Notes under the pieces: generated by a model
The model's database searches: none
The model's input: the letters and a program-made list of their open reading frames with translations, nothing else
Told to the model about the DNA's origin: nothing
Part shown: in pieces, positions 33,594-42,507 of the stretch
How positions within the stretch are numbered: the first letter of the stretch is position 1
How the letters are laid out: each line of letters starts with the position of its first letter
Source: Aureimonas flava
GTDB taxonomy: Bacteria; Pseudomonadota; Alphaproteobacteria; Rhizobiales; Rhizobiaceae
Direction of reading: 5' to 3'
NCBI RefSeq assembly: GCF_003583935.1
Contig: NZ_QYRN01000009.1
Location: 1 to 64,000, forward strand
DNA: 64,000 nt
Program-made: the position numbers and the translations under genes

Positions 33594-33971
33594 GACGCCC
33601 TCATCTCCTGTGTTCCATAGGGGTTCTCAACATGAACCCCCGTTTCGCGGCGCATCTGCGGCTTCGGGCAAGCCTCGTCGGCTACACCTTAACCGTCTGT
33701 TTACGCGCGCCGTTAATCATAGCCATGGATCATTTAAGGCAGGGTAAACCGATCGAGTCCAAGTCGAAGCGAGGAAGCGCCGTGCGTCCCCATGCCGATG
33801 CCCCACATCTTCGCCCTGATGCGGACACAGATCGAAAGACTCGGTTGAACAAAGGATTCGAGCGGAAGGCATTGTTAACCATTCACTGGCACGATGCCCT
33901 CAAGCTCTAAGACGAACTCCAACCTAGTCGGACGACCCGCCCCGGCCGGGCTGATGCAGAGGATTTAACTG
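33594..33971 (+). promoter_or_regulatory. ctrA upstream region with CtrA-box-like and GANTC sites
   Basis: 378 bp without a gene. TTAA-CCGTCTG-TTTA (33689-33703) matches the CtrA box TTAA-N7-TTAA at 7 of 8 bases; TTAA-GGCAGGG-TAAA (33734-33748) matches at 6 of 8. CcrM methylation sites GAGTC (33755-33759) and GATTC (33855-33859) are present. In Caulobacter and Brucella, ctrA is autoregulated and methylation-controlled. The boxes near 33.69-33.75 kb could also serve the divergent fliJ gene. Confidence 0.6.
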
Positions 33972-34667
<696 letters not shown>

Positions 34668-34691
34668 CCCTCTCGCCGATCGCGACTTTCG

Positions 34692-34722
34692 AGGCCCGCC
34701 TTCCACCGGAACGGCGGGCCTT
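34692..34722. terminator. Bidirectional terminator between ctrA and receiver gene
   Basis: AGGCCCGCC (34692-34700) pairs perfectly with GGCGGGCCT (34713-34721), with a 12-nt loop. It lies in the 67-bp space between convergent stops. The T tract is short (TTCTC). Confidence 0.65.
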
Positions 34723-34734
34723 CTCGCGTCGGGC

Positions 34735-35127
34735 TCAGGCCGCGGCCGGCGTCGCCGCCTCTACGAAGGGTCCCACCCAGTCGAGCAGCGAGGCCCGGTC
34801 GAACGGGCGGAAGATGAAGCCGTCGGCGCCGGCGCGCTTGGCACGCGTCATCGTGCCGAGGTTCGATTCCACCAGCGAGACGAGGATCCGTGCCTTGGCG
34901 GTTCGCGGGTCGGCGCGCAGGGCGCGAACCGACGCCTCGATCGTGGTGCTCTGCAGCGAGGCGGACACCAGCACCAGGACCGGCGCGTCCGCGCCCGGCT
35001 TGCCCAGCACGCGCGCGGCCTCCTCCATGCTTTCGGAGCCGAGCGTCTCGAGCCCGATCCCGCCCAGGATGCGGGCGGCGACCTTGGCGACGATGCTCGA
35101 TTCGTCGATGACCAGGCAGGTTGACAT
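34735..35127 (-). CDS. Degenerate receiver-domain protein, chpT operon
   Basis: A 130-residue CheY-fold protein: CLVIDESSIVAKVAARIL at the N-terminus with the acidic pocket D8/E9, and the beta-5 Lys region replaced (FIFRPF, Arg for Lys). At the phosphoacceptor position (about 54-56) the sequence is VLVLVSASL instead of xxLLDxxMP, so no phosphorylatable Asp. It is therefore a pseudo-receiver that may bind partners without phosphorylation. It is 99 bp downstream of chpT on the same strand, so it probably shares its transcript and may modulate ChpT-CtrA signalling (inference). Related genes occupy this place in other Hyphomicrobiales. Confidence 0.8.
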   Translation of the reverse strand: MSTCLVIDESSIVAKVAARILGGIGLETLGSESMEEAARVLGKPGADAPVLVLVSASLQSTTIEASVRALRADPRTAKARILVSLVESNLGTMTRAKRAGADGFIFRPFDRASLLDWVGPFVEAATPAAA

Positions 35128-35226
35128 GCTCGGGCTCCCGCTCCGGCCGACCTCGAGGCCGGCGCGTGTCGAAGACGCTAGCAGCCGTAGTTTAGGGAGG
35201 GGTTCACGAAGAGGGCGAACGTTTCC

Positions 35227-35910
35227 TCAACGCGGCGCCTCGATTTCGACGGATCGCAAGGCCTCCTCCGATTCGTCCGCAGGCACGACATGGAAGACGA
35301 CCTCCTCCTCGCCCTGCTCCAGCCGGACCGAGAGCCCCGCTTCCCGCGCCAGCAACAGCGCGTAGTAGGGCTGGATCCCGTGGGCGTCGATCGATTCGGG
35401 CGTCGTCTCGCCGGCCAGGAGCTCGCGGAACTTGGCCGGCACGCGCAGCGGCTTGCCGCGCGCGCGGAGGGTGAAGCGGGCGGTGGGCTCCAGCCGCTCG
35501 ATCGAGACCTCCACCTCGCGCCCGCGCGGCACCGAGGCGTTGGCCACTACCAGGAGATTGAGAACCAGCTTGGCGATGTTCTTGGGCACGTAGGCGCGCT
35601 CGCCCGACCACTGGAGGTTGGCCTTCTCGAAGGCCATCCACCCCTCGGCCACCGTCCGCGCGTCGCCCATGTCGATCTGCGCGGTGGAGGAACCGGACGC
35701 GCCGTAGGCGATGCGCGCGAACTGGAGCTTGGCCACCGCGCTCTTGGTCGAGGAGCGCACGAGCGCCATGGACTCCGGATCGTCCGGCATGTCGTCCAGG
35801 AGCTCGAGCCCGCTCTGGATCGCCCCGACCGGGGAGATGATGTCGTGGCAGAGGCGGCTGGCCAGGAGAGCCGCCAGATCCGGCGCGGACAATGCGGGCA
35901 GGTTCGTCAT
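35227..35910 (-). CDS. chpT: Histidine phosphotransferase ChpT
   Basis: A 227-residue protein. DHp-like hairpin with phospho-His22 in SRLCHDIISPVGAI; four-helix bundle followed by a degenerate ATPase-like domain from about 90 to 215 (NIAKLVLNLLVVANASVPRG). ChpT relays phosphate from CckA to CtrA and CpdR (known in Caulobacter and Brucella). It is encoded beside ctrA, convergent with it, and divergent from eipA across 251 bp that contain a TTAAC element near its start. Confidence 0.93.
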   Translation of the reverse strand: MTNLPALSAPDLAALLASRLCHDIISPVGAIQSGLELLDDMPDDPESMALVRSSTKSAVAKLQFARIAYGASGSSTAQIDMGDARTVAEGWMAFEKANLQWSGERAYVPKNIAKLVLNLLVVANASVPRGREVEVSIERLEPTARFTLRARGKPLRVPAKFRELLAGETTPESIDAHGIQPYYALLLAREAGLSVRLEQGEEEVVFHVVPADESEEALRSVEIEAPR

Positions 35911-36161
35911 CGGCGTTCCGTCTCGGTTAACATTCGATGAAAATGCGACACAATCGCCCTATCACGGGGCCGCCCGAGCCGCGAGGCAAAGGCGCGCCCC
36001 GGCCACCCTTTCCCGCGCCTGTGACATCCGCACGACACCTGACGGAGGGGCAACGGGGCGCCGTTAGCAAAGCGGAAACCATGGAGCGCGCAAGCTGTGG
36101 GCGAGACCTCAACCCTGCGTGCGCACGCAGGGGCTGCCAGAGCTTTCGGAAGGATATCCCG

Positions 36162-36758
36162 ATGAACCGCACGACCCGGCTGGTCCGCCGCCTCGCTTTC
36201 GCCGCCCTGGCCGCCGTCGCCCTGCCCGCGGCGCTCGGCCTGTCGAGCCTGCCGGCCGCCGCCCAGGCGCAGAGCGGCGGCTACACGATGGAAGAGATCG
36301 TCGGCGAGGGTCATCGCTTCTTCGGCGCGACGTCGGGCGGCCTGGCGACCGTGATCGAGCGCGCCTTCCAGGAGCGCGGGCTGCCCAACGGCTACATCCT
36401 CGGCGAGGAGGGCTCGGGCGCGCTGATCGGCGGCCTGCGCTTCGGCGAGGGCACCTTGTTCACGAAGAACGCGGGCGAGCACCGCATCTACTGGCAGGGC
36501 CCTTCCATCGGCTTCGACGCCGGCGGCGACGGCGCCCGCACCATGATGCTGGTCTACAACCTGCCCTCGGTCGAGGGCGTCTACGGCCGCTTCATCGGCA
36601 TGAGCGGCAGCGCCTATCTCGTGGGCGGCGTCGGGATGACGCTCCTGCAGCGCGATTCCATCACACTCGTTCCCATCCGCACGGGCCTCGGCGCTCGCCT
36701 CGGCGTCAACGTGGGCTACCTGAAACTCACCCCGAGCCCGACCTGGAACCCGTTCTGA
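36162..36758 (+). CDS. eipA: Envelope integrity protein EipA (DUF1134)
   Basis: A 198-residue protein with signal peptide (about 1-36, cleavage AAAQA). The mature part is the DUF1134 beta-barrel domain: YTMEEIVGEGHRFFG, TSGGLATVIERAFQERG, NGYILGEEGSGALIGGLRFG and the C-terminal TGLGARLGVNVGYLKLTP. In Brucella, EipA is a periplasmic protein needed for envelope integrity and is transcriptionally controlled by CtrA and CcrM. AAGGA lies 8 nt before ATG 36162. Its position next to chpT-ctrA is conserved. Confidence 0.92.
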   Translation: MNRTTRLVRRLAFAALAAVALPAALGLSSLPAAAQAQSGGYTMEEIVGEGHRFFGATSGGLATVIERAFQERGLPNGYILGEEGSGALIGGLRFGEGTLFTKNAGEHRIYWQGPSIGFDAGGDGARTMMLVYNLPSVEGVYGRFIGMSGSAYLVGGVGMTLLQRDSITLVPIRTGLGARLGVNVGYLKLTPSPTWNPF

Positions 36759-36883
36759 TCGCCGCGACGCGCTAGGCAGATCGGGCCGCTTTGACGTAAG
36801 ACAACCGGCATGGCCCCATGGTGCCGACCGGCGACGGGCGGGGCCGCGGGACGCCGGCTGTCAGGCACGAGGTCGACTAGTTC

Positions 36884-37885
36884 ATGATCGCAACCGCGCT
36901 CGTCTTCGCGCTCGGCGCCCTGGTCGCCAGCTTCGTCGCCCTGATCTTCGCCCCCGTCCTCTGGAGCAACGCGCAGCGCCTTGCCCGCCGCGAGTTCGAG
37001 GCGTCGATCCCCACCGACGTGCGCGAGATGCGCGGCGAGATCGACGCCGCGCGTGCGCGCGCCGCCTTCGAGCTGCGCAGCGACGCCATGCGCCACCGGG
37101 CCGCCCGGGAAGCGGCCGCGCGGGAGCGGGCCGAGGCCGGGCGCGTGATCCTGGAGAACGGACAGCTTCTGGCGCGGCAGGCCGATCTGGACCGCCAGAT
37201 CGCCGACTCCGCCGGTCGGACCGAGCATCTGGAAAGCCAGATCCAACTCCTCGTGACCGAACGCGACGCCCTCCTGGCCGCGCGTCAGGACCTGCGGACC
37301 CGGCTGGAGCGACGCGACGGCGAGCTGGCGACCCTTTCGGCCAAGCATCAGGCGCTGAGCGAAGGCTTCGACCAGCAGCGGTTTCGTCTCGCCACCGCGG
37401 AGGCCCGGGCCGAGGACATGGCGGTGGCCCTTCGCGCGCAGGCTCCGGGACGTTCGCCTCCGCCCTCCCCGGCGAAGGAGACCGTGGAACGGCCTCGGGG
37501 CGACCTGCGGGCCCTCGCGGCGACCGCGCCCACGCTCGCAGGCGACCCGCAAGACGGCCTCGCCTCGCCCACCGGAAACACCCGCCTGCGCGCGGCCATC
37601 GCGCTCGGCGGCGCGGGGAAGCCGTCGACCGCCAGCGCGGACCATGCCGAAATCCGCGAGCGGATCGGCGACATCGCCGCCCGCGTCATCCACGAGCGCA
37701 TCAAGGTCGAGGGGCCGGAATCCCGGCTTGCGCGCATCATCGCCGACGCGCCGCCCCCCGCCGACGCGGGCGAGCCCCTGCTCGCCGACCGGGTGCGCCG
37801 CCTTCAGGCCGACGAGACGCCCGTCACGGCTGCTCCGGCCAAGCCAGGTGGTGCAGGACGAGCGCGGCGGAAGTCGCGACGTTGA
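36884..37885 (+). CDS. Membrane-anchored coiled-coil protein
   Basis: A 333-residue protein. One N-terminal membrane helix (ALVFALGALVASFVALIFAP, 4-26), then a long coiled coil (about 50-200; heptads such as ADLDRQIADSAGRTEHLESQ), then a disordered Pro/Ala-rich tail with a conserved-looking segment EIRERIGDIAARVIHERI. The same architecture follows eipA in other Hyphomicrobiales, without known function. The last 62 bp overlap the convergent methyltransferase gene. Basic C-terminus (RARRKSRR). Confidence 0.8.
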   Translation: MIATALVFALGALVASFVALIFAPVLWSNAQRLARREFEASIPTDVREMRGEIDAARARAAFELRSDAMRHRAAREAAARERAEAGRVILENGQLLARQADLDRQIADSAGRTEHLESQIQLLVTERDALLAARQDLRTRLERRDGELATLSAKHQALSEGFDQQRFRLATAEARAEDMAVALRAQAPGRSPPPSPAKETVERPRGDLRALAATAPTLAGDPQDGLASPTGNTRLRAAIALGGAGKPSTASADHAEIRERIGDIAARVIHERIKVEGPESRLARIIADAPPPADAGEPLLADRVRRLQADETPVTAAPAKPGGAGRARRKSRR

Positions 37886-38669
37886 GGCTGTCGAGGCCGG
37901 ACGCCATCTCGATGCGCACCGGACGGCAGCGGGCGATCACATCGCCCTCCAACCCCTCGCCCTCCGCACCCAGGAACAGGGCCCGCGCGCGGCGGTCGCG
38001 CAGGGCGCGCAGCGGCTCCGGCGCGCCGGGGCTCAACGCCACGCATTCGAAGCCGAGCCCGGCCAGCCGATCCGCGATCGACACCGCGCCGCCCCAGCGC
38101 GCGAAGGGAACGGTGAACACCGTTCCGACCGATACCCGAATCGCCTTGCGATAGAGCGGATCGCAGGCCCGCCGGTCGAGGATCACCGCGCCCGCGCCGA
38201 AGGCGGCCGCATTGCGGAACGTCGCTCCCATGTTGTCGTGGTTGGACAGGCCGCACGCGACCACCACGCAGCCGCGCGCCGCGACCGTGGCCGCCAGCGC
38301 GGCGTCGAGGTCGGCCGCTGCGGCGGGCTCGACGGGCTCGGCCAGCGCCATCACGCCGCGATGCACGGGAAAGCCGGCGATCCGATCGAACAGCTCGCGT
38401 TCGACCCGGTACACGGGCGTGTCCGCCGGCAGCGCGGCCAGGCGCGGCGCAAGGCCGGCCAGCCGCTCGCGCAGCACCAGCAGCGCCACGAGCCGGAACC
38501 GGCGCGAGGCCAGGATCTGGTCGAGCACCACCGCCCCTTCCGCGATGAAGCGCCCGCTGCGCGTCAGGTCGCGCTCGCGCACGTCGCGAAAGGCGGCGAT
38601 CCGCTCGTCCTCACGGTCGGCGATGTCGATCACGGCCGGACCGAAGTCCGCCCCCTCGTGCCCTCGCAT
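37824..38669 (-). CDS. TrmH/SpoU-family RNA 2'-O-methyltransferase
   Basis: A 281-residue protein. N-terminal substrate-binding domain (RFIAEGAVVLDQIL, YRVERELFDRIAGFPVHRGV), then the SPOUT knot: motif 1 SNHDNMGATFRNAAAFGAGA, motif 2 LFLGAEGEGL, motif 3 MASGLDSLNVATSAALVLHH. It is expected to methylate ribose in rRNA or tRNA using AdoMet. The substrate cannot be assigned. It overlaps the coiled-coil gene tail to tail. Confidence 0.9.
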   Translation of the reverse strand: MRGHEGADFGPAVIDIADREDERIAAFRDVRERDLTRSGRFIAEGAVVLDQILASRRFRLVALLVLRERLAGLAPRLAALPADTPVYRVERELFDRIAGFPVHRGVMALAEPVEPAAAADLDAALAATVAARGCVVVACGLSNHDNMGATFRNAAAFGAGAVILDRRACDPLYRKAIRVSVGTVFTVPFARWGGAVSIADRLAGLGFECVALSPGAPEPLRALRDRRARALFLGAEGEGLEGDVIARCRPVRIEMASGLDSLNVATSAALVLHHLAWPEQP

Positions 38670-38796
38670 GGCACCCCTCTCGTCCGCCGACGCACCCCGC
38701 GCCCACCCCGCCTGATCCGACGAACCGCCGCCCGGCGCAAGAGCCGACGCTCGGCTTGGCGACCGTGAAACCAGATATACGAACTTGAGGAAAGAC

Positions 38797-38871
38797 TGGT
38801 ACGCCCAAGGGGAATCGAACCCCTGTTTGCGCCGTGAGAGGGCACCGTCCTAACCGCTAGACGATGGGCGC
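38797..38871 (-). tRNA. tRNA-Glu (anticodon CTC)
   Basis: The minus strand reads GCGCCCATCGTCTAGCGGTT at the 5' end, with an anticodon stem-loop of CCTCTCACG (anticodon CTC), T arm AGGGGTTCGATTCCCCT and 3' TGGGCGTACCA. The acceptor stem is 7 bp with a G-U at position 1-72; CCA is encoded. The D arm and anticodon arm match bacterial tRNA-Glu. It lies between the SpoU methyltransferase and a DUF6476-like gene. Confidence 0.95.
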
Positions 38872-38929
38872 GAACCAGTGATTGGGGGTATAGTCGGCCC
38901 GTTTCGGCTTGGCAAGCGGTTTCTGCGGG

Positions 38930-39307
38930 TCAGTTTCCAATCGGCGCCGGAGCGGCCACTGGTGTCGCCTGCACGGGGTAGCGTGCGGCCACGGTGCCGC
39001 TGCGCAGGTCGAGGAGAAGGAGGTCCTGCCCGCCGTCGGTGCGCTCCACCGTCAGCAGCGCCTGGTCGCCGTCCAGCGCGGAGCTGGTGATTCTCGCGCC
39101 TGCACCGATCGCCAGCGGCGGCAGCGTGCCGCCGGCGCGCGCGTCGTCCTTGGCGTCGGAGGTGCGATAGACAACGGCGCTCAGAACCGCGATAAGCCCG
39201 ACGAACAGGACGGCGATCGACACGCCCAGAAGGCGGACCATCTTGCGTCGCACCTTCTCGAAGGCCGGATCGTGCGGCACGCCGCCGGTTTCAGTGTTTC
39301 CCGTCAC
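38930..39307 (-). CDS. Small membrane protein, DUF6476-like
   Basis: A 125-residue protein. Start GTG 39307 (GGAAG 4-5 nt upstream), with TGNTETGGVPHDPAFEKVRR, one membrane helix LLGVSIAVLFVGLIAVLSAV, then a soluble part (LPPLAIGAGARITSSALDGD, LLLLDLRSGTVAARYPV) that resembles one repeat of a beta-propeller. Such proteins sit divergently beside rluD in many Hyphomicrobiales. A much longer open frame on this strand is a shadow of rluD. The function is unknown. Confidence 0.72.
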   Translation of the reverse strand: MTGNTETGGVPHDPAFEKVRRKMVRLLGVSIAVLFVGLIAVLSAVVYRTSDAKDDARAGGTLPPLAIGAGARITSSALDGDQALLTVERTDGGQDLLLLDLRSGTVAARYPVQATPVAAPAPIGN

Positions 39308-39334
39308 GTTCTTCCCGCGCCGCTGGAGTGTCTG

Positions 39335-40363
39335 ATGTCGATCGTTGGTACAGGGGGAGACGAAACGGACGCAAGCGAGTTCCGCGTCGGCGACGATGAC
39401 GCGGGCCGCCGGCTCGACCAGTTCCTGGCCGCGGCGCTCGGCGGCGAGCTGTCGCGCTCGCGCCTCCAGTCGCTGATCGAGGACGGCCAGGTCCGCATCG
39501 ACGAGACGCCCGTGCTCCTTCCGAAACGCAAGGTCGCGGCCGGCGAGACGGTGCGCCTCGACATGCCCGAGCCCGAAGCGCCCGAGCCCGTGGCCGAGGA
39601 CATCCCGCTCGACATCCTCTACGAGGACGAGCATCTCGTGGTGCTCGACAAGCCGGCGGGGCTGGTGGTGCATCCGGGCCCCGGCAACTGGACCGGTACG
39701 CTGGTCAACGCCCTCCTCTTCCATTGCGGCGACACGCTGTCGGGCATCGGCGGCGTGAAGCGGCCCGGCATCGTCCATCGCCTGGACAAGGATACGAGCG
39801 GCGTCATGGTGGTGGCGAAGTCCGACGCCGCCCACCGTTCGCTCGCGGCGCAGTTCGCTGCCCACGGGCAGGACGGACGCATGGAGCGCGCCTACCAGGC
39901 CGTGGTCTGGGGCGTGCCTGCGCGACCGGTGGGAACGGTCGAGGCGGCGCTCGGCCGCTCCAACTCCGATCGCACCAAGCGGCAGGTGGTGCCCGACGGA
40001 CGGCCGGACGCGCGCCACGCGGTCACCCATTTCGAGGTGCTGGAGCGCTTCGGCTCGGAGGGTGCCAACGCGTCGCTGATCGCCTGCATCCTGGAAACCG
40101 GCCGCACGCACCAGATCCGCGTGCACATGAGCCATATCGGACATCCGCTGATCGGCGACGACGTCTACGGCGCGCATTTCCGGACCAAGTCGCGCAAGCT
40201 CGGCGAGGTCGGCGAGATCGTCGCGGCTTTTCCCCGGCAGGCCCTCCACGCGTTCCGCCTCGCCTTCGAGCATCCGGTGACGGGCGAGCCGATGGCGTTC
40301 GAGACCGAGCTGCCGGAGGACATGCAGGAACTTCTGGAGGCGCTGGCCCGTTTGCCCGCCTGA
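39335..40363 (+). CDS. rluD: RluA-family 23S rRNA pseudouridine synthase
   Basis: A 342-residue protein. S4 RNA-binding domain at about 20-80 (RRLDQFLAAALGGELSRSRL); catalytic domain with YEDEHLVVLDKPAGLVVHPG, the catalytic Asp in HRLDKDTSGVMVVAKS, and ETGRTHQIRVHMSHIGHPLIGD. This matches RluD, which modifies U1911, U1915 and U1917 of 23S rRNA in E. coli. The start at ATG 39335 is supported by divergence from the small membrane protein gene with a 27-bp gap. rpoH follows 199 bp downstream. Confidence 0.92.
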   Translation: MSIVGTGGDETDASEFRVGDDDAGRRLDQFLAAALGGELSRSRLQSLIEDGQVRIDETPVLLPKRKVAAGETVRLDMPEPEAPEPVAEDIPLDILYEDEHLVVLDKPAGLVVHPGPGNWTGTLVNALLFHCGDTLSGIGGVKRPGIVHRLDKDTSGVMVVAKSDAAHRSLAAQFAAHGQDGRMERAYQAVVWGVPARPVGTVEAALGRSNSDRTKRQVVPDGRPDARHAVTHFEVLERFGSEGANASLIACILETGRTHQIRVHMSHIGHPLIGDDVYGAHFRTKSRKLGEVGEIVAAFPRQALHAFRLAFEHPVTGEPMAFETELPEDMQELLEALARLPA

Positions 40364-40562
40364 ACCGCCCGCGACGACGGCGAGGCGAGACCGGCCCGGC
40401 GTCTTCCGCGGGTGAACGAATTGTAACCTTCGTCCGCCCCCTTCCGGCCGTGTAATCGGGGCATAGAGTCCCCATATCCAAGCTCGGCGGACCGCGCCTC
40501 AGGGGCGGCACGCGGCCGATCGGCTCGGGATACGAGCGATCCAGGCAGAAGGAGGGTTCCAT

Positions 40563-41474
40563 ATGGCGAGAGCCAATCTTCCCAGCATCGCCTCCGGCGA
40601 AGGCGGCCTCAGCCGCTATCTCGACGAAATCCGGCGGTTTCCGATGCTGGAGCCGAACGAAGAATACATGCTGGCTAAGCGCTATGCCGAGCACGACGAC
40701 CGTGACGCGGCGCATAAGCTGGTGACGAGCCATCTGCGCCTCGTGGCGAAGATCGCGATGGGCTATCGCGGCTACGGCCTGCCGATCGGCGAGGTCGTGT
40801 CGGAGGGCAATGTCGGGCTGATGCAGGCGGTGAAGCGGTTCGACGCCGATCGCGGCTTCCGCCTCGCCACCTATGCGATGTGGTGGATCAAGGCTTCGAT
40901 CCAGGAATACATCCTGCGGTCCTGGAGCCTCGTGAAGATGGGCACCACGGCCAACCAGAAGCGCCTGTTTTTCAACCTGCGCAAGATGAAGAGCCGGATC
41001 CAGGCTCTGGACGAGGGCGACCTGCGCCCCGACCAGGTCGACCAGATCGCCACCCAGCTGGGCGTGTCCGCGGAGGAAGTCGTCTCCATGAACCGGCGCC
41101 TGTCGGGCGACGCCTCGCTCAACGCGCCGATCCGGGCTACGGAAGGCGAGTCCGGCGAGTGGCAGGACTGGCTGGTCGACCAGTCGGAGAGCCAGGAGGA
41201 CGTTCTGGTCGAGCAGGACGAACTGGAGCAGCGCCGCGGCATGCTGCATCAGGCGATGGACGTGCTGAACGACCGCGAGCGGCGCATCTTCGAGGCGCGC
41301 CGCCTGTCCGAGGATCCGCTGACGCTCGAAGCCCTGTCGGGCGAGTTCGACATCAGCCGCGAGCGTGTGCGCCAGATCGAGGTGCGCGCCTTCGAGAAGG
41401 TGCAGAAGGCGGTGCAGGATACGGCGGAAGCCGCCCGCCGTTCGCTGCGCGTGGTCGAGGACGCGCACGCCTGA
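40563..41474 (+). CDS. rpoH: Heat-shock sigma factor RpoH (sigma-32)
   Basis: A 303-residue sigma-70-family factor with region 1.2/2 (LSRYLDEIRRFPMLEP, LVTSHLRLVAKIAMGYRGYG, EGNVGLMQAVKRFD, YAMWWIKASIQEYILRSW), the RpoH box QKRLFFNLRK and region 4.2 (FDISRERVRQIEVRAFEKVQ). It directs core polymerase to heat-shock promoters. GGAGG lies 7 nt before the ATG. rpoH after rluD is a common alphaproteobacterial order. A strong terminator follows. Confidence 0.96.
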   Translation: MARANLPSIASGEGGLSRYLDEIRRFPMLEPNEEYMLAKRYAEHDDRDAAHKLVTSHLRLVAKIAMGYRGYGLPIGEVVSEGNVGLMQAVKRFDADRGFRLATYAMWWIKASIQEYILRSWSLVKMGTTANQKRLFFNLRKMKSRIQALDEGDLRPDQVDQIATQLGVSAEEVVSMNRRLSGDASLNAPIRATEGESGEWQDWLVDQSESQEDVLVEQDELEQRRGMLHQAMDVLNDRERRIFEARRLSEDPLTLEALSGEFDISRERVRQIEVRAFEKVQKAVQDTAEAARRSLRVVEDAHA

Positions 41475-41499
41475 CGGCGGCGGCCCCGGTCGAAACACG

Positions 41500-41535
41500 A
41501 AAGCCTCCGATGCCGCACGGCGTCGGGGGCTTTTT
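41500..41535 (+). terminator. Terminator after rpoH
   Basis: AAAGCCTCCGATGCCG (41500-41515) pairs with CGGCGTCGGGGGCTTTTT (41518-41535) with minor wobble, ending in a T run. Confidence 0.85.
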
Positions 41536-41606
41536 CCTGTCCGACGCGGGTGCCGGATCGATGGAGGCACCGCTTCCGCGGCGCCTCTCCGTTGCGCGGG
41601 CCGCGC

Positions 41607-42374
41607 TCAGTCGGCCTTGGTCTCAGGCGTCGCCGCCTTTGCCGCCGGCGCCGGCGCGGAGGCCGCCACCTTGTCCTTGGTCTTCGCCGCGACCGGCTGG
41701 CCGTAGATGTCAACCACGTCCAGGCGCACCTGATCGGTGACGTCCTTCAGGACGGCGTTCGCCTCGTAGTACTTGCCCTGCCCGATCAGGTCGGCGGCCT
41801 TGCCGACGTCGCCGGTCGTCCGGTCGAGCGGCACGACGGCGGTCACGAACTGGACGTCGTCGCCCACGAGCTTCAGCTTCTCCAGGGCCGCATGCCGATC
41901 CGACTGCAGGCTCTTGCTGGCCTCGGTCACGGCGGCCACCTTCTCGGGCGTCGCCTTGAAGTCCGCACCGAACGAGAGCTGGGTATCCACCGGCACCCAG
42001 GCGACCGGGCCTTCGCCTCCCGTCTTCGCGTCGGTCTTCGCCGTCGCCGGCGCGTTCATCGCCTCCATCTGCGAGGCCACCTTGGTGAACACGGCATCGT
42101 CCTTCGCTGCCTTGCGCATGGCGTCCTGCGCCTGCCCGATCAGCGTCTTGGCGTCGTCCGGCCGGGCGTCGAAGATGGCGAGGCGGGTCGCCTGGATGTC
42201 GCGCATGGCCTGCGCGCCGTCCGCCGAGAGCCGGCCGACATCCTTGTCGACCGCCTTCTCGGCCCTGGTTTCCTGGGTGGACGCGGGCTTGGCACCCTGG
42301 TCGGCCGCGTAGGCCGCACCGCTGACGACGGTCCCGGCGAGAAGCAACGCGGCAACGCTTTTGCGTATCGACAT
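41607..42374 (-). CDS. YfdX-family secreted protein
   Basis: A 255-residue protein with a signal peptide (MSIRKSVAALLLAGTVVSGA, cleavage AYA-AD). The YfdX domain covers about 35-235: VDKDVGRLSADGAQAMRDIQ, ATRLAIFDARPDDAKTLI, LSFGADFKATPEKVAAV and DQVRLDVVDIYGQPV. A low-complexity Ala/Lys tail follows. YfdX proteins are periplasmic and linked to acid or drug tolerance in enterobacteria; the mechanism is unknown. It converges with rpoH. Confidence 0.85.
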   Translation of the reverse strand: MSIRKSVAALLLAGTVVSGAAYAADQGAKPASTQETRAEKAVDKDVGRLSADGAQAMRDIQATRLAIFDARPDDAKTLIGQAQDAMRKAAKDDAVFTKVASQMEAMNAPATAKTDAKTGGEGPVAWVPVDTQLSFGADFKATPEKVAAVTEASKSLQSDRHAALEKLKLVGDDVQFVTAVVPLDRTTGDVGKAADLIGQGKYYEANAVLKDVTDQVRLDVVDIYGQPVAAKTKDKVAASAPAPAAKAATPETKAD

Positions 42375-42507
42375 GACACGACTCCTGATTTCGTCTCGAG
42401 GATCGACACCGCTTTCCGATGCCGATGCCGTTGAAACGCCATCAGTACTTGCGTGTTGCGTTACGAATGCTTCATGAACGAGAGTTCACCCGCCGCCGCG
42501 AAGGGCG

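Noticed and set aside
38930-40273. A 447-codon minus-strand frame across rluD
   Set aside because: Only its last 125 codons (from GTG 39307) form a sensible protein; the rest is a shadow of rluD.
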